From: Luteibacter sp. UNC138MFCol5.1
GTDB lineage: Bacteria; Pseudomonadota; Gammaproteobacteria; Xanthomonadales; Rhodanobacteraceae
Assembly: GCF_900110505.1 (NCBI RefSeq)
Contig: NZ_FODZ01000007.1
Coordinates: 2,499-63,354 of the forward strand
DNA length: 60,856 nt
Direction: 5' to 3'
The notes beneath the pieces were generated by a model. It did no database searches, was not told where the DNA came from, and saw nothing but the letters and a program-made list of their open reading frames with translations. The translations under genes and the position numbers were made by a program. Shown piece after piece: positions 50,715 through 59,759 of the stretch (position 1 is its first letter; each line of letters begins with the position of its first letter).

Positions 50715-52088
50715 TCAGGCCTTGCGGCGGCGTAGCGCGTAGCCGATGCCCAGGATCGCGAACCACACCGGGCTGGCGATCAGCGCCTGGCGCGTGTCGC
50801 TTTCCAGCGCGAGCAGCACGAGCACGAACGCGAAGAACACGAGGCAGGCCCAGCACATGAACACGCCACCGGGCATCTTGTACGCCGACACCGCGTGCAG
50901 TTCCGGACGCTTCTTCCGGTAGGCCATGTAGGCGATCAGGATCAGCGACCACACGAACATGAAGAGGATCGCGGCCAGCGTCGTGACCAGCGTGAACGCG
51001 GTGACGAGGTTCGGGATGACGTACACCAGCATCGCGCCGCCGAGCAGGCACAGGCACGAGAACAGCAGGCCACGCGAGGGAACGGCGGCCTTCGACAGGT
51101 ACCGGAAGGTCGAAGGCGCGTGGTCTTCCTCGGCCAGGCCGTAGAGCATGCGGCTGGTGGAGAAGATGCCGCTGTTCGCCGACGACGTGGCCGACGTGAG
51201 CACGACGAAATTGATCAGGCTGGCCGCGGCCGGGATGCCGGCGAGCACGAACAGTTCGACGAACGGGCTCTTGCCGGGCAGCACCTGGCGCCACGGCGTC
51301 ACGGACATGATCACGACCAGCGCGAGCACGTAGAACAGGATGATGCGGACGGGGATCGAGTTGATCGCCTTGGGCAGGTTGCGCTCCGGATCGGCCGTCT
51401 CGGCGGCGGTGGTGCCGACGAGTTCGATGCCGACGAACGCGAACACCGCGATCTGGAAACCGGCGAAGAAGCCGCCGATGCCGGTGGGGAAGAGGCCACC
51501 GTCGTTCCACAGGTTCGCCAGCGACGCCACGTGGCCGTCCGGCGAGCGGAACGCCCAGGCCACCATGCCGAAGCCGGTGACGATGAGCGCGCAGATGGCG
51601 ATGATCTTGATCAGCGCGAACCAGAACTCCAGTTCGCCGAAGAGGCGCACGGTGGTCAGGTTCAGGCAAAGCAGGAGCGCGACGCACAGCAACGCCGGCA
51701 CCCATGGCGCGAGCCCGGGGAACCAGAACTGGGCGTACGAGGCGATGGCGATCACGTCCGCGATCGCGGTGATGATCCAGCAGAACCAGTACGTCCATCC
51801 GCAGAAGAAACCGGCCCATGGACCGAGCAGGTCGGTGGAGAAGTCGATGAACGACTTGTACTGCAGGTTGGAGAGCAGCAGCTCGCCCATCGCGCGCATG
51901 ACGAAGAAGAGCATCACGCCGATGATGAGGTAGACCAGCAGGATCGACGGGCCCGCGAGGCTGATGGTCTTGCCCGAGCCCATGAACAGGCCCGTCCCGA
52001 TGGCACCGCCGATGGCGATCAGCTGCAGGTGGCGGTTCGACAGGCTGCGCCTGAGGTGCTCGGGGGACTGCTCCTGCGGATGCGACAT
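50715..52088 (-). CDS. cycA: D-serine/D-alanine/glycine:H+ symporter
   Basis: A 457-residue amino acid permease of the APC family with 12 predicted helices. It is very similar to E. coli CycA along its whole length, with identical blocks such as LIAIGGAIGTGLFMGSGKTI, FFVMRAMGELLLSNL, GFQIAVFAFVGIELVGTTAA and SANSGIFSTSRMLYGLAEED. The start ATG at 52088 (MSHPQEQSP...) gives the usual cytosolic N-terminus; a longer start at 52154 is unlikely. Confidence 0.93.
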   Translation of the reverse strand: MSHPQEQSPEHLRRSLSNRHLQLIAIGGAIGTGLFMGSGKTISLAGPSILLVYLIIGVMLFFVMRAMGELLLSNLQYKSFIDFSTDLLGPWAGFFCGWTYWFCWIITAIADVIAIASYAQFWFPGLAPWVPALLCVALLLCLNLTTVRLFGELEFWFALIKIIAICALIVTGFGMVAWAFRSPDGHVASLANLWNDGGLFPTGIGGFFAGFQIAVFAFVGIELVGTTAAETADPERNLPKAINSIPVRIILFYVLALVVIMSVTPWRQVLPGKSPFVELFVLAGIPAAASLINFVVLTSATSSANSGIFSTSRMLYGLAEEDHAPSTFRYLSKAAVPSRGLLFSCLCLLGGAMLVYVIPNLVTAFTLVTTLAAILFMFVWSLILIAYMAYRKKRPELHAVSAYKMPGGVFMCWACLVFFAFVLVLLALESDTRQALIASPVWFAILGIGYALRRRKA

Positions 52089-52176
52089 CGGGCGGCTCGG
52101 GGTTGGGACGGAAGCGGGCACCATACGGGGGAGGGGGAGGGGTCGGCAAGGCACGGCATCACGCGCACCGGGGCCG

Positions 52177-52216
52177 CTGCCGCGGATCGCCGATACGATC
52201 GGCTCCCACCCTCCGC
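52177..52216. repeat. REP half-unit, family B (inverted)
   Basis: A single inverted family B copy (GGATCGCCGATACGATCGGC then TCCCACCCTCCG) between cycA and the NTF2-like gene. Confidence 0.75.
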
Positions 52217-52268
52217 ACGGTCGCCGGCTTCGTTACTATCCGAAACGCCCACCGTGCTGGATACCCTC

Positions 52269-52652
52269 ATGACCGACCCGTTCCGCCAGGCCCTGATCGA
52301 CGCCTACATCGACGCGTACAACCGCTTCGACATCGAGGGCATGCTCGCCGTGCTCTCCGACGACGTGCGCTTCGAGCACCACGCGGGCGGGGCGATGAGC
52401 GTCGCGACCGACGGCAAGGAGGAGTTCGGGAAGCTGGCGCGGGTGGGCGCGGCGCTGTTCGCGTCGCGGCGGCAGGAAGCGACGGCGGTCCGCGACGAGG
52501 GCGACACGGTCGTCGTGGACATCGCCTTTCACGGCGAGATCGCCGAAGACATCCCCGACGGCCCGGGCGCGGGCACCGTGATCGAGATGGTGGGGACGTC
52601 CGAATTCGCGTTCGACGGCGGGAAGATCAGCCGCGTGATCGACCGGGCCTGA
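52269..52652 (+). CDS. nuclear transport factor 2-like (SnoaL-type) protein
   Basis: A 127-residue cone-fold protein: QALIDAYIDAYNRFDIEGMLAVLSDDVRFEHHAGG, then FASRRQEATAVRDEGDTVVVDIAFHGEIA and EFAFDGGKISRVIDR. This is the SnoaL/NTF2 pattern. Some members are isomerases or hydrolases; others only bind ligands. The ATG at 52269 is used, with an in-frame GTG at 52254 possible. It converges on the receiver gene. Confidence 0.78.
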   Translation: MTDPFRQALIDAYIDAYNRFDIEGMLAVLSDDVRFEHHAGGAMSVATDGKEEFGKLARVGAALFASRRQEATAVRDEGDTVVVDIAFHGEIAEDIPDGPGAGTVIEMVGTSEFAFDGGKISRVIDRA

Positions 52653-52658
52653 CTTCCG

Positions 52659-53012
52659 TCAGGCGGCCAGGTCGCGGATCGCGTTCAGCAGGGTCTTCCG
52701 GTCGTAGGGCTTGGCCAGATACCGCATGCCCGGCCGGAGCCAGTCGTGCTGTTCCGGGGCCTCGCCGGAGGTCACCAGCACGCGCATGTCGTGGTGGCGG
52801 ATGGCCAGCTCCTGGCCACCGATCCGGCCGGGCATGTTGATGTCGGTGAACAGGACATCCGCCTTGCCGGTCGCCAGCCAGTGCTCGGCCTCGTCCCCGT
52901 TGCGCACGGAATGCACCTCGTAGCCTTCCATGTCGAGGATCATTTCGGAGAGGTCGCGGATGGCGTCGTCGTCTTCGACGAGCAGTACGACCGGGAGGGG
53001 TTGGGACGACAT
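52659..53012 (-). CDS. single-domain response regulator (CheY-like)
   Basis: A 117-residue receiver-only protein. Phosphorylation site Asp in VLFTDINMPG; acidic pocket in LLVEDDDAI; conserved Thr/Ser in VLVTSGEAP; and Lys in YLAKPYDRK. It is divergent from the stressosome operon and is probably phosphorylated by one of the kinases at 55781 or 56619. It has no output domain, so it acts through protein contact. Confidence 0.9.
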   Translation of the reverse strand: MSSQPLPVVLLVEDDDAIRDLSEMILDMEGYEVHSVRNGDEAEHWLATGKADVLFTDINMPGRIGGQELAIRHHDMRVLVTSGEAPEQHDWLRPGMRYLAKPYDRKTLLNAIRDLAA

Positions 53013-53153
53013 GGGACGGGCTCTGGTAAGGGACGCTGGACGAGGCGATTAGCCCGTCCGCCGTGAACACGATGTCAACGCGTTCGGCGACGAACTGCAC
53101 TATTCCATTGTGCCGGGTGTGAACGCATCATAGCGTTTTCACAGGGGATGCCC

Positions 53154-54011
53154 ATGGCCGCACTGTCTCAGCGCACGATCGACGCCGTTCGGAAGAACGA
53201 ATCCAGCCTCCTCGCGGAGTGGACCGCGAATCTGGACGCCAGCGGCGCCTCGCGCGACGCGCGCATCGGCCACGCCGAGTTCGAATCGCAGACGAAGGAA
53301 TTCCTCCGCCTGCTCGTCATCGGATCGGCCACCAGCGAGATCAACGGCGCCGGCGGCAACGAGTGGAGCGAGACCCGCGGCTTCCTCGAGCGCCTCTCGC
53401 GCAGCCGCGCCCTGCAGGGGTTCGACTCGCAGCAGACCGCCAGCTTCATCTTCTCGCTGAAGCGCCCGCTCTTCGACCTGCTCCAGGTGGAATACGCCAG
53501 CGAGCCGACGGAGCTCGCCGGTCAGCTCTGGGCCGTCTCGGAACTGCTCGACGGTCTCGGCCTGCACACCATCCGCACCTTCCAGAAGTCGCGCGAGGAA
53601 GTGATCGCGCGTCAGCAGGAAGAACTGCTCGAACTGTCCACGCCCGTGGTGAAGCTCTGGGACGGCGTGCTCGCCCTGCCGATGATCGGCACGCTGGATT
53701 CCCAGCGCACCCAGGTCGTCATGGAATCGCTGCTCCAGCGCATCGTCGAGACCGGCGCCGAAATCGCCATCATCGACATCACGGGCGTTCCCACGGTGGA
53801 CACCCTGGTCGCGCAGCACCTGCTGAAGACCGTTACCGCCATCCGGCTGATGGGCGCCGACGCGATCATCAGCGGCGTGCGTCCGCAGATCGCGCAGACC
53901 ATCGTGCACCTGGGTCTCGACTTGCAGGGCATCGTCACCAAGGCCAATCTCGCCGACGCGCTCGCGCTGGCACTGAAACGCTCGGGCTTCGTCGTCGGCA
54001 AGGCAGGCTGA
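53154..54011 (+). CDS. rsbR: stressosome protein RsbR-like, STAS domain
   Basis: A 285-residue protein. The N-terminal 150 residues are helical, similar to the RsbRD/globin-like sensory domain. The C-terminal STAS domain (about 165-275) has LSTPVVKLWDGVLALPMIGTLDS and the phospho-threonine region IIDITGVPTVDTLVAQHLLKT. RsbR proteins form the stressosome scaffold with RsbS. GGGG precedes the ATG at 53154; an in-frame ATG at 53148 is too close to that site. It is the first gene of a tightly packed signalling operon. Confidence 0.88.
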   Translation: MAALSQRTIDAVRKNESSLLAEWTANLDASGASRDARIGHAEFESQTKEFLRLLVIGSATSEINGAGGNEWSETRGFLERLSRSRALQGFDSQQTASFIFSLKRPLFDLLQVEYASEPTELAGQLWAVSELLDGLGLHTIRTFQKSREEVIARQQEELLELSTPVVKLWDGVLALPMIGTLDSQRTQVVMESLLQRIVETGAEIAIIDITGVPTVDTLVAQHLLKTVTAIRLMGADAIISGVRPQIAQTIVHLGLDLQGIVTKANLADALALALKRSGFVVGKAG

Positions 54012-54016
54012 TCGCC

Positions 54017-54379
54017 ATGGAGCGCATCCCCATCCTGCGCATGGGCGAGTTCCTGCTCGTCACCATCCAGGTCGACATGCACGATCAGCTGGCGCTGACC
54101 CTGCAGGACGACCTCTCCGAGCGCATCAGCGACACCGGCGCGCGTGGCGTCCTCATCGACATCTCCGCGCTCGACATCGTCGATTCCTTCATCGGTCGCA
54201 TGATCGCCACGATCTCGGGCCTGTCGAGGATCATGGACGCGGAAACCGTCGTGGTCGGCATGCAGCCGGCCGTGGCGATCACGCTCGTGGAGCTCGGCCT
54301 GACGCTGCCCGGCGTGAGCACGGCGCTGGACGTGGAGCGCGGCATGAAGCTGCTGCGTGACCGCGTGTCCGCGCGATGA
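54017..54379 (+). CDS. rsbS: stressosome protein RsbS-like, STAS domain
   Basis: A 120-residue stand-alone STAS domain beginning MERIPILRMGEFLLVTIQVD. The conserved serine phosphorylated by RsbT is in ISALDIVDSFIGRMIA. The gene starts 5 nt after rsbR and its TGA overlaps the rsbT ATG by 4 bp. RsbS binds RsbT in the unstressed stressosome. Confidence 0.9.
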   Translation: MERIPILRMGEFLLVTIQVDMHDQLALTLQDDLSERISDTGARGVLIDISALDIVDSFIGRMIATISGLSRIMDAETVVVGMQPAVAITLVELGLTLPGVSTALDVERGMKLLRDRVSAR

Positions 54380-54780
54380 ACACGATCAGGCAAGGCACCC
54401 AACCGATCCGGATCGAACAGGATGTCGTGCTCGCGCGACAGACCGCGCGCAAGCTCGCCGTCGAAGCCGGGCTGCGCCTGGTCGACCAGACCAAGCTGAT
54501 CACGGCGGCCAGCGAACTGGGCCGCAACACCGTCATCTACGGCGGCGGCGGCGACATGGACTGGGAGCTACTGGAAGACGGCGGGCGCAAGGGCCTGCGC
54601 CTGATCTTCCGCGACGAAGGTCCCGGCATTCCCGACGTCAAACTCGCGATGACCGATGGCTGGACGTCGGGCAGCGGCCTCGGCCTCGGCCTCACGGGCG
54701 CCAGGCGTCTCGTCGACGAATTCTCGCTGGAGAGCGCGGCCGGCGCGGGCACGCGCGTGACGATCTGCAAATGGACGTGA
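54376..54780 (+). CDS. rsbT: RsbT-like serine/threonine kinase of the stressosome
   Basis: A 134-residue GHKL-fold kinase. ATP-binding motifs: ELGRNTVIYGGGGD (N box), FRDEGPGIPDV (G1) and GSGLGLGLTGARRLVDEF (G2). In other species it phosphorylates RsbR and RsbS and then activates a downstream partner. It overlaps both neighbours: by 4 bp with rsbS and by 10 bp with the next gene. Confidence 0.9.
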   Translation: MNTIRQGTQPIRIEQDVVLARQTARKLAVEAGLRLVDQTKLITAASELGRNTVIYGGGGDMDWELLEDGGRKGLRLIFRDEGPGIPDVKLAMTDGWTSGSGLGLGLTGARRLVDEFSLESAAGAGTRVTICKWT

Positions 54781-55784
54781 CCTTCAGCGGCGAACCGACC
54801 CGCATCGTCGCGATCGAGGACGCCACGCAGATCGGCCAGGCGCGGCGCGTCGCGCAACTGGCGGCCAGCGGCGCGGGGTTCGATGCCACCGACGCGGGCC
54901 GCGTGGCCCTGGTGACCACGGAGCTGGCCACCAACGTGCTCAAGCATGCGCGCAGCGGCGAGATCCACATTTCGGTCATGCAGGGCGACGGCGCCTATGG
55001 CGTCGAGGTGACGGCCGTCGATCGTGGCCCCGGCTTCAACCTGGCCGATTGCCTCCCCGACGGATTCTCGACCGGCGGCACGCGCGGCGAAGGCCTCGGC
55101 GCGGTGCGCCGCCAGTCCGACGTCATGGACATGTACGCCGACCATCGCGGCTCGGTGGTGATGGCGCGCCTGTACCCGAAGGGCTTCGCGAGGGCCGACA
55201 TCCGCTTCGCCGCCACCCAGCAGATGATGCAGGACGAGACCGTCTGCGGCGACGGGTGGGGCGTGGCGCTGGACAAGGACAAGGTGTCGATCCTGCTCGT
55301 CGACGGGCTGGGGCACGGCATGTCGGCGCATGAGGCGGCGAATGCCGCGCTGGCGACGTTCCGCGAGGCGCCGCTCGAAGAGCCGGTCAACCTGATGGGT
55401 GCCCTCAACAACGGCATGGCCGGCACGCGCGGTGGCGCGGTCGCGGTGGCGCAGTACGTGCGCGAGAGCGGCGTGCTCCGCTACGCGGGCATCGGCAACA
55501 TCGCGGGCGGCCTGCTCACCATCGAGGGCTCGCGCGGCCTGGCGTCGCATCCCGGCATCGTCGGTGTGCAGGCACGCCGCGCCCAGTCGTTCGACTTCCC
55601 GCAGTCGCAGGGCAAGTTGCTCCTGATGTACAGCGACGGCCTGCAATCGCGCTGGAACCACAAGGAATACCCCGGCCTGCCGAACCGGCACCCGGGCGTC
55701 GTCACGGCCCTGCTGTACCGCGATTTCAATCGCGGCCGCGACGACACGACCATCCTCGCCATGACCCTCGGAACCGGCCTGTGA
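54771..55784 (+). CDS. RsbW-like kinase domain fused to a PP2C/SpoIIE phosphatase
   Basis: A 337-residue protein. The N-terminal part (1-135) is a GHKL anti-sigma-factor-like fold (TTELATNVLKHARSGE, DRGPGFNLAD, GEGLGAVRRQSD). The C-terminal part (about 145-337) is a SpoIIE/PP2C phosphatase with metal-binding aspartates in LLVDGLGHGMSAHEAAN, YSDGLQSRW and RDDTTILAM. The combination looks like an RsbX-type phosphatase with an extra kinase-like domain. It is the fourth gene in the operon; its start ATG is within rsbT. Confidence 0.85.
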   Translation: MDVTFSGEPTRIVAIEDATQIGQARRVAQLAASGAGFDATDAGRVALVTTELATNVLKHARSGEIHISVMQGDGAYGVEVTAVDRGPGFNLADCLPDGFSTGGTRGEGLGAVRRQSDVMDMYADHRGSVVMARLYPKGFARADIRFAATQQMMQDETVCGDGWGVALDKDKVSILLVDGLGHGMSAHEAANAALATFREAPLEEPVNLMGALNNGMAGTRGGAVAVAQYVRESGVLRYAGIGNIAGGLLTIEGSRGLASHPGIVGVQARRAQSFDFPQSQGKLLLMYSDGLQSRWNHKEYPGLPNRHPGVVTALLYRDFNRGRDDTTILAMTLGTGL

Positions 55785-56629
55785 GCGACAACGACGACAT
55801 CGCGCGGCTGACCGCGGAAAACGATTCCCTCCGCGCGGAACTGGAAGAGACCAACCAGGGCGTGCTAGCGCTGTACGCCGAACTCGACAAGCAGGCCGAG
55901 CAGCTGCGCCAGGCGTCGGAGCTGAAGAGCCGGTTCCTCTCGTACATGAGCCACGAGTTCCGCACGCCGCTGGGCTCCATCCTCAGCATCGCGCGCCTGA
56001 TGGCGGACGGCATGGACGGCCCGCTCAACGGCGAGCAGCAGAAGCAGGTGTCGTTCGTCGCCAACGCCGCGCGCGAGCTGAGCGACATGGTGGACGACCT
56101 GCTCGACCTGGCGAAGATCGAGGCGGGCCGCATCACCATCTCGCCGGCGTGGTTCGAGCTGATGGACCTGTTCTCGGCGTTGCGCGGCACGTTCCGCCCG
56201 ATCGTGGACGCGACGGAGGCCGACCTGATCTTCGAGGATCCGGAGCACATGCCGAAGCTCTACACGGACGACAAGAAGCTCGCGCAGATCCTGCGCAACT
56301 TCATCTCCAACGCGCTGAAGTTCACGCCGCGCGGTGAGATCCGCGTCTCCGCGCAGCTGGAAGGCGACGATCGCGTGCGATTCGCCGTCAGCGACACCGG
56401 CATCGGCATCCCCGAGGAATTGCAGGGCGCGCTGTTCGAGGACTTCACGCAGGTGGACTCCCCGCTGCAGAAGCGCCTGCGCGGCACGGGCCTCGGCCTG
56501 TCGATCTGCCGTCAGTTCGCGCACCTGCTCGGCGGCGAGGTCGGTGTGGTGAGTCACCCCGGCAAGGGTTCCATCTTCCATGTGGTGCTCCCCCTGAAAC
56601 TCTCCAGCGAGTCGAACGATGCCTCGTAA
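55781..56629 (+). CDS. cytosolic sensor histidine kinase
   Basis: A 282-residue soluble kinase. A GTG start overlaps the previous stop by 4 bp. A coiled-coil N-terminus (RLTAENDSLRAELEETNQGV...) is followed by HisKA with the His in FLSYMSHEFRTPLGSIL and HATPase motifs ILRNFISNALKFTPRGE, SDTGIGIPEEL and GTGLGLSICRQFAHLLGG. There is no membrane or PAS domain, so the input probably comes from the stressosome partners. Confidence 0.92.
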   Translation: MSDNDDIARLTAENDSLRAELEETNQGVLALYAELDKQAEQLRQASELKSRFLSYMSHEFRTPLGSILSIARLMADGMDGPLNGEQQKQVSFVANAARELSDMVDDLLDLAKIEAGRITISPAWFELMDLFSALRGTFRPIVDATEADLIFEDPEHMPKLYTDDKKLAQILRNFISNALKFTPRGEIRVSAQLEGDDRVRFAVSDTGIGIPEELQGALFEDFTQVDSPLQKRLRGTGLGLSICRQFAHLLGGEVGVVSHPGKGSIFHVVLPLKLSSESNDAS

Positions 56630-58553
56630 CTCCCGGCTGCTGATCGTCGACGACAACGCGGCCACGCGCTACGCGATGCGGCGCACGGTGGAGCGCGCCG
56701 GCTACGAAGCCATGGAGGCCGGCACGGGCACGGAAGGCCTGGCGCTTCTTGCCAGCCACGAGTTCGCGGCGGTGATCCTCGACGTGAACCTGCCCGACAT
56801 GAGCGGCTTCGACATCGTGCGCCGGTTGCGCGAGGCGCCGGAGACGATGCTGCTGCCCGTCGTGCACGTGTCGGCCGCGTCGATCGACACGGGCGACCTG
56901 ATCACCGGTCTCGACAACGGCGCGGACGCCTATCTGATCCATCCGGTGGATCCGGACGTGATGCTCGCGACGCTGCGCACGCTGATGCGCGTGCGCGAGA
57001 CCGAAGACGAACTGCGCGCCGCGGAAGCGCGGTTCCGCGAGATCTTCACCAACATCGCGGCGCCGATCGCCGTGGTCGACGGGGCGCTTCGCATCCTGGA
57101 TTCGAACGAGGCGTTCGACAGGCTGATCGAGGATGCCGGCTGCACCGGCGAACTGGTGTCCTGCTTCGAACCGGGCCAGGATGAAACCCTGGCGCAGATG
57201 CGCGAACACCTCGCGTCGAACGAGCGCTGGCGCGGCGTGCTGTGCATGCACTCGCGCGCGGGCGTCCGCGAGACGGAATGGCGGGTCACGCCGTATCGCA
57301 AGGAAGGCGGCCTGGTCTTCGTCGAGGACGTCACCGAGCAGCGTCGCCGCGAGCGCGATCAGCTCGAACGCATCGACACGGCGCACAGCCAGCTGGCGAT
57401 CGAGAAGGCCGAGCGCGAACGCACCGAGCTGCAGCTGCTGCAGGCGCAGAAGATGGACGCACTGGGCAAGCTCACCGGCGGCATCGCGCACGACTTCAAC
57501 AACCTCCTGACCAGCATCATCACGGGCATCGACCTGATCAACCGTCAGGTGGAGGCCGGCAAGCCCGACAAGGTGCAACGCTTCGCCGATGCCGTGCTCG
57601 GTTCCGCACGTCGCGCCGCCGCGCTCACGCACCGCCTGCTCGCCTTCGCGCGCCAGCAGCCGCTCGACGCGAAGGCCTCCGACCTCAACGGCAACGTGCG
57701 CTCGCTGGAAGACATGCTGCGACGGACGCTTGGCGAGCGCGTCACGCTGGAACTGGATCTTTCCGGTGAGCCCGTGGTCGCCGAGGTTGACACGAACCAG
57801 CTCGAGAACGCGGTCATCAACCTCGTCATCAACGCGCGCGACGCGATGCCCGAGGGCGGACGCATCCGCATCGCCACGGGACGCCGGCGCCTCGTCGGCG
57901 ACGGCTCGTTGCCCGATGGCGATTACGTGCACGTGACGGTATCGGACAACGGTTCGGGCATCGCGCCCGATGTGTTGCAGAAGGTGTTCGAGCCGTTCTT
58001 CACCACCAAGCCGCTGGGGCAGGGCACGGGTCTCGGCCTGTCGATGATCTACGGTTTCGCACGCCAGTCCGGCGGCGAGGCGCGGATCGAAAGCGTCGTG
58101 GGCCGCGGCACCGAGGTGACGCTGCTGTTGCCCGCCAGCGAAGGCGAGGTGGTGACCGTCACGGCCGGCCAGGGTGAGATCGCTGGCGGCCACGGCGAGC
58201 GCGTGCTGTTGGTGGAGGACACCGACTCGCTGCGCATGTTCACCGCCGAGGTCCTGACCCAGGCGGGCTACACGTGCGTGGCCACGGGCGACACCGATCG
58301 CGCGCTGTCGCTGCTGCGTGGCGACGAATCGTTCGACCTGCTGCTCACCGACATCGGCATGCCGGGCCTCGACGGACGCGAGCTCGCCGACGTGGCGCGC
58401 GCGTGGCGTCCGACGCTGCCGGTGCTGTTCATGACCGGCTACGCGGAAAACGCGACCGAGCGGTCGCGTTTCCTCAATCGCGGCATGGACCTCATCGCGA
58501 AGCCGTTCGAGATCGATGCCTTGCTGACGCGCGTCAGGCAGATGCTCGACTAG
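56619..58553 (+). CDS. hybrid histidine kinase (REC-PAS-HisKA-HATPase-REC)
   Basis: A 644-residue protein starting with a receiver domain ([12 protein letters not shown], phospho-Asp in [12 protein letters not shown]). A PAS-like region follows (about 130-240), then HisKA (His in [15 protein letters not shown]), HATPase ([32 protein letters not shown]), and a C-terminal receiver ([11 protein letters not shown], Asp in [13 protein letters not shown]). It overlaps the upstream kinase by 11 bp. It likely works in a phosphorelay with the kinase upstream and the single-domain receiver at 52659. It is the last gene of the operon. Confidence 0.92.
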   Translation: MPRNSRLLIVDDNAATRYAMRRTVERAGYEAMEAGTGTEGLALLASHEFAAVILDVNLPDMSGFDIVRRLREAPETMLLPVVHVSAASIDTGDLITGLDNGADAYLIHPVDPDVMLATLRTLMRVRETEDELRAAEARFREIFTNIAAPIAVVDGALRILDSNEAFDRLIEDAGCTGELVSCFEPGQDETLAQMREHLASNERWRGVLCMHSRAGVRETEWRVTPYRKEGGLVFVEDVTEQRRRERDQLERIDTAHSQLAIEKAERERTELQLLQAQKMDALGKLTGGIAHDFNNLLTSIITGIDLINRQVEAGKPDKVQRFADAVLGSARRAAALTHRLLAFARQQPLDAKASDLNGNVRSLEDMLRRTLGERVTLELDLSGEPVVAEVDTNQLENAVINLVINARDAMPEGGRIRIATGRRRLVGDGSLPDGDYVHVTVSDNGSGIAPDVLQKVFEPFFTTKPLGQGTGLGLSMIYGFARQSGGEARIESVVGRGTEVTLLLPASEGEVVTVTAGQGEIAGGHGERVLLVEDTDSLRMFTAEVLTQAGYTCVATGDTDRALSLLRGDESFDLLLTDIGMPGLDGRELADVARAWRPTLPVLFMTGYAENATERSRFLNRGMDLIAKPFEIDALLTRVRQMLD

Positions 58554-58556
58554 GCT

Positions 58557-59564
58557 TCAGAAGCCCTCGAGCACGATCTTGCCCTTCGCCTTGTGGCTCT
58601 CGATGCGCTGGTGGGCGCGGCGCAGGTTCTCGGCGGTGATCGGGCCGAAGTGCTCGCCGAGCGTCGTGCGCAGGGTGCCGTCGTCGATCAGCGCCGCGAC
58701 GCGATCCAGCAGCTCGTGCTGCTTGATCATGTCGGGCGTTTCGTAGGTCGACCGCGTGAACATCGACTCCCAGTGCAGCGAGATCGCCTTGCGCTTCAGC
58801 CTGGTCGCATCGAGCGTATGCGGGTCGTCGATCAGGCCGAACTGGCCCTGCGGCTTCACGATCTCCACGATCTGCTCGTAGTACGCGTCGGTGTGCGTGA
58901 GGCTGACCAGGTGATCGACGTGCGCGATGCCCAGCGCTTCGAGCTGCGGGCCAAGGGGCTTCGAATGGTCGATCACGTGATGCGCGCCCAGCTCGCGGAC
59001 CCACTGGGCCGTTTCCTCGCGCGAGGCGCTGCCGATGACCGTGAGCCTCGTCAGGCGGCGCGCGAGCTGCACCAGGATCGAGCCGACGCCACCACCGGCG
59101 CCGATGATGAGGATCGACTCGCCCTCGTGGCCGCCTTCGGCGATCTTCAGTCGGTCGAACAGCATTTCCCACGCGGTGAGTGCGGTCAGCGGGAGCGCGG
59201 CGGCGTGGGCGTCGTCCAGCGTGCGCGGCTTGTGCCCGACGATGCGCTCGTCGACGAGCTGGAACTCGGCGTTGCTGCCGGGGCGGTTCAACGCACCGGC
59301 GTAGTAGACCTCGTCGCCTTCCTTGAAGAGCGTGACACCTTCGCCGACCGCCGCCACCGTGCCGACGGCGTCGAAGCCGAGCACGCGGGGCGCCGTGGTC
59401 TTCACGCCGGCGCGCACCTTGGTGTCGACGGGATTCACCGAGACGGCGCTGACGGCGACCAGCAGGTCGCGCGGGCCGGGGCCCGGCTGGGGAATGTCCA
59501 TCTCGACCAGCGCGTTGGCGTCGTCGATGGGCAGGCCGTGATGGGTGTAGACAATGGCTTTCAT
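58557..59564 (-). CDS. zinc-type alcohol dehydrogenase-like / quinone oxidoreductase family protein
   Basis: A 335-residue MDR-family NAD(P)H oxidoreductase. It has the GroES-like N-terminus MKAIVYTHHGLPIDDANALV, VNPVDTKVRAGV, FDAVGTVAAVGEGVTLFKEGDEVYY, and the nucleotide-binding LIIGAGGGVGSILVQLARR. No structural-zinc Cys cluster is visible, so it belongs to the zinc-free branch. GGAGCCACCCGC precedes the ATG at 59564. It is convergent with the hybrid kinase gene. Confidence 0.9.
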   Translation of the reverse strand: MKAIVYTHHGLPIDDANALVEMDIPQPGPGPRDLLVAVSAVSVNPVDTKVRAGVKTTAPRVLGFDAVGTVAAVGEGVTLFKEGDEVYYAGALNRPGSNAEFQLVDERIVGHKPRTLDDAHAAALPLTALTAWEMLFDRLKIAEGGHEGESILIIGAGGGVGSILVQLARRLTRLTVIGSASREETAQWVRELGAHHVIDHSKPLGPQLEALGIAHVDHLVSLTHTDAYYEQIVEIVKPQGQFGLIDDPHTLDATRLKRKAISLHWESMFTRSTYETPDMIKQHELLDRVAALIDDGTLRTTLGEHFGPITAENLRRAHQRIESHKAKGKIVLEGF

Positions 59565-59759
59565 GCGGGTGGCTCCGTTGAGGATGGCGCCATGCTCCTC
59601 CCCGGCGCGTTGCCGAAAAACCATCGCCGCGCGGGATCACTTTCGTCGCCACGGTGAAAATCGGATGTCCTGGAGCGCGCCCCCTTCGCATCCGCATGAC
59701 GGCCCGTCCACCCACCGATCCCGAGAGTGGGGCGGACCACCGACGGAAAGGCTGCCCCC

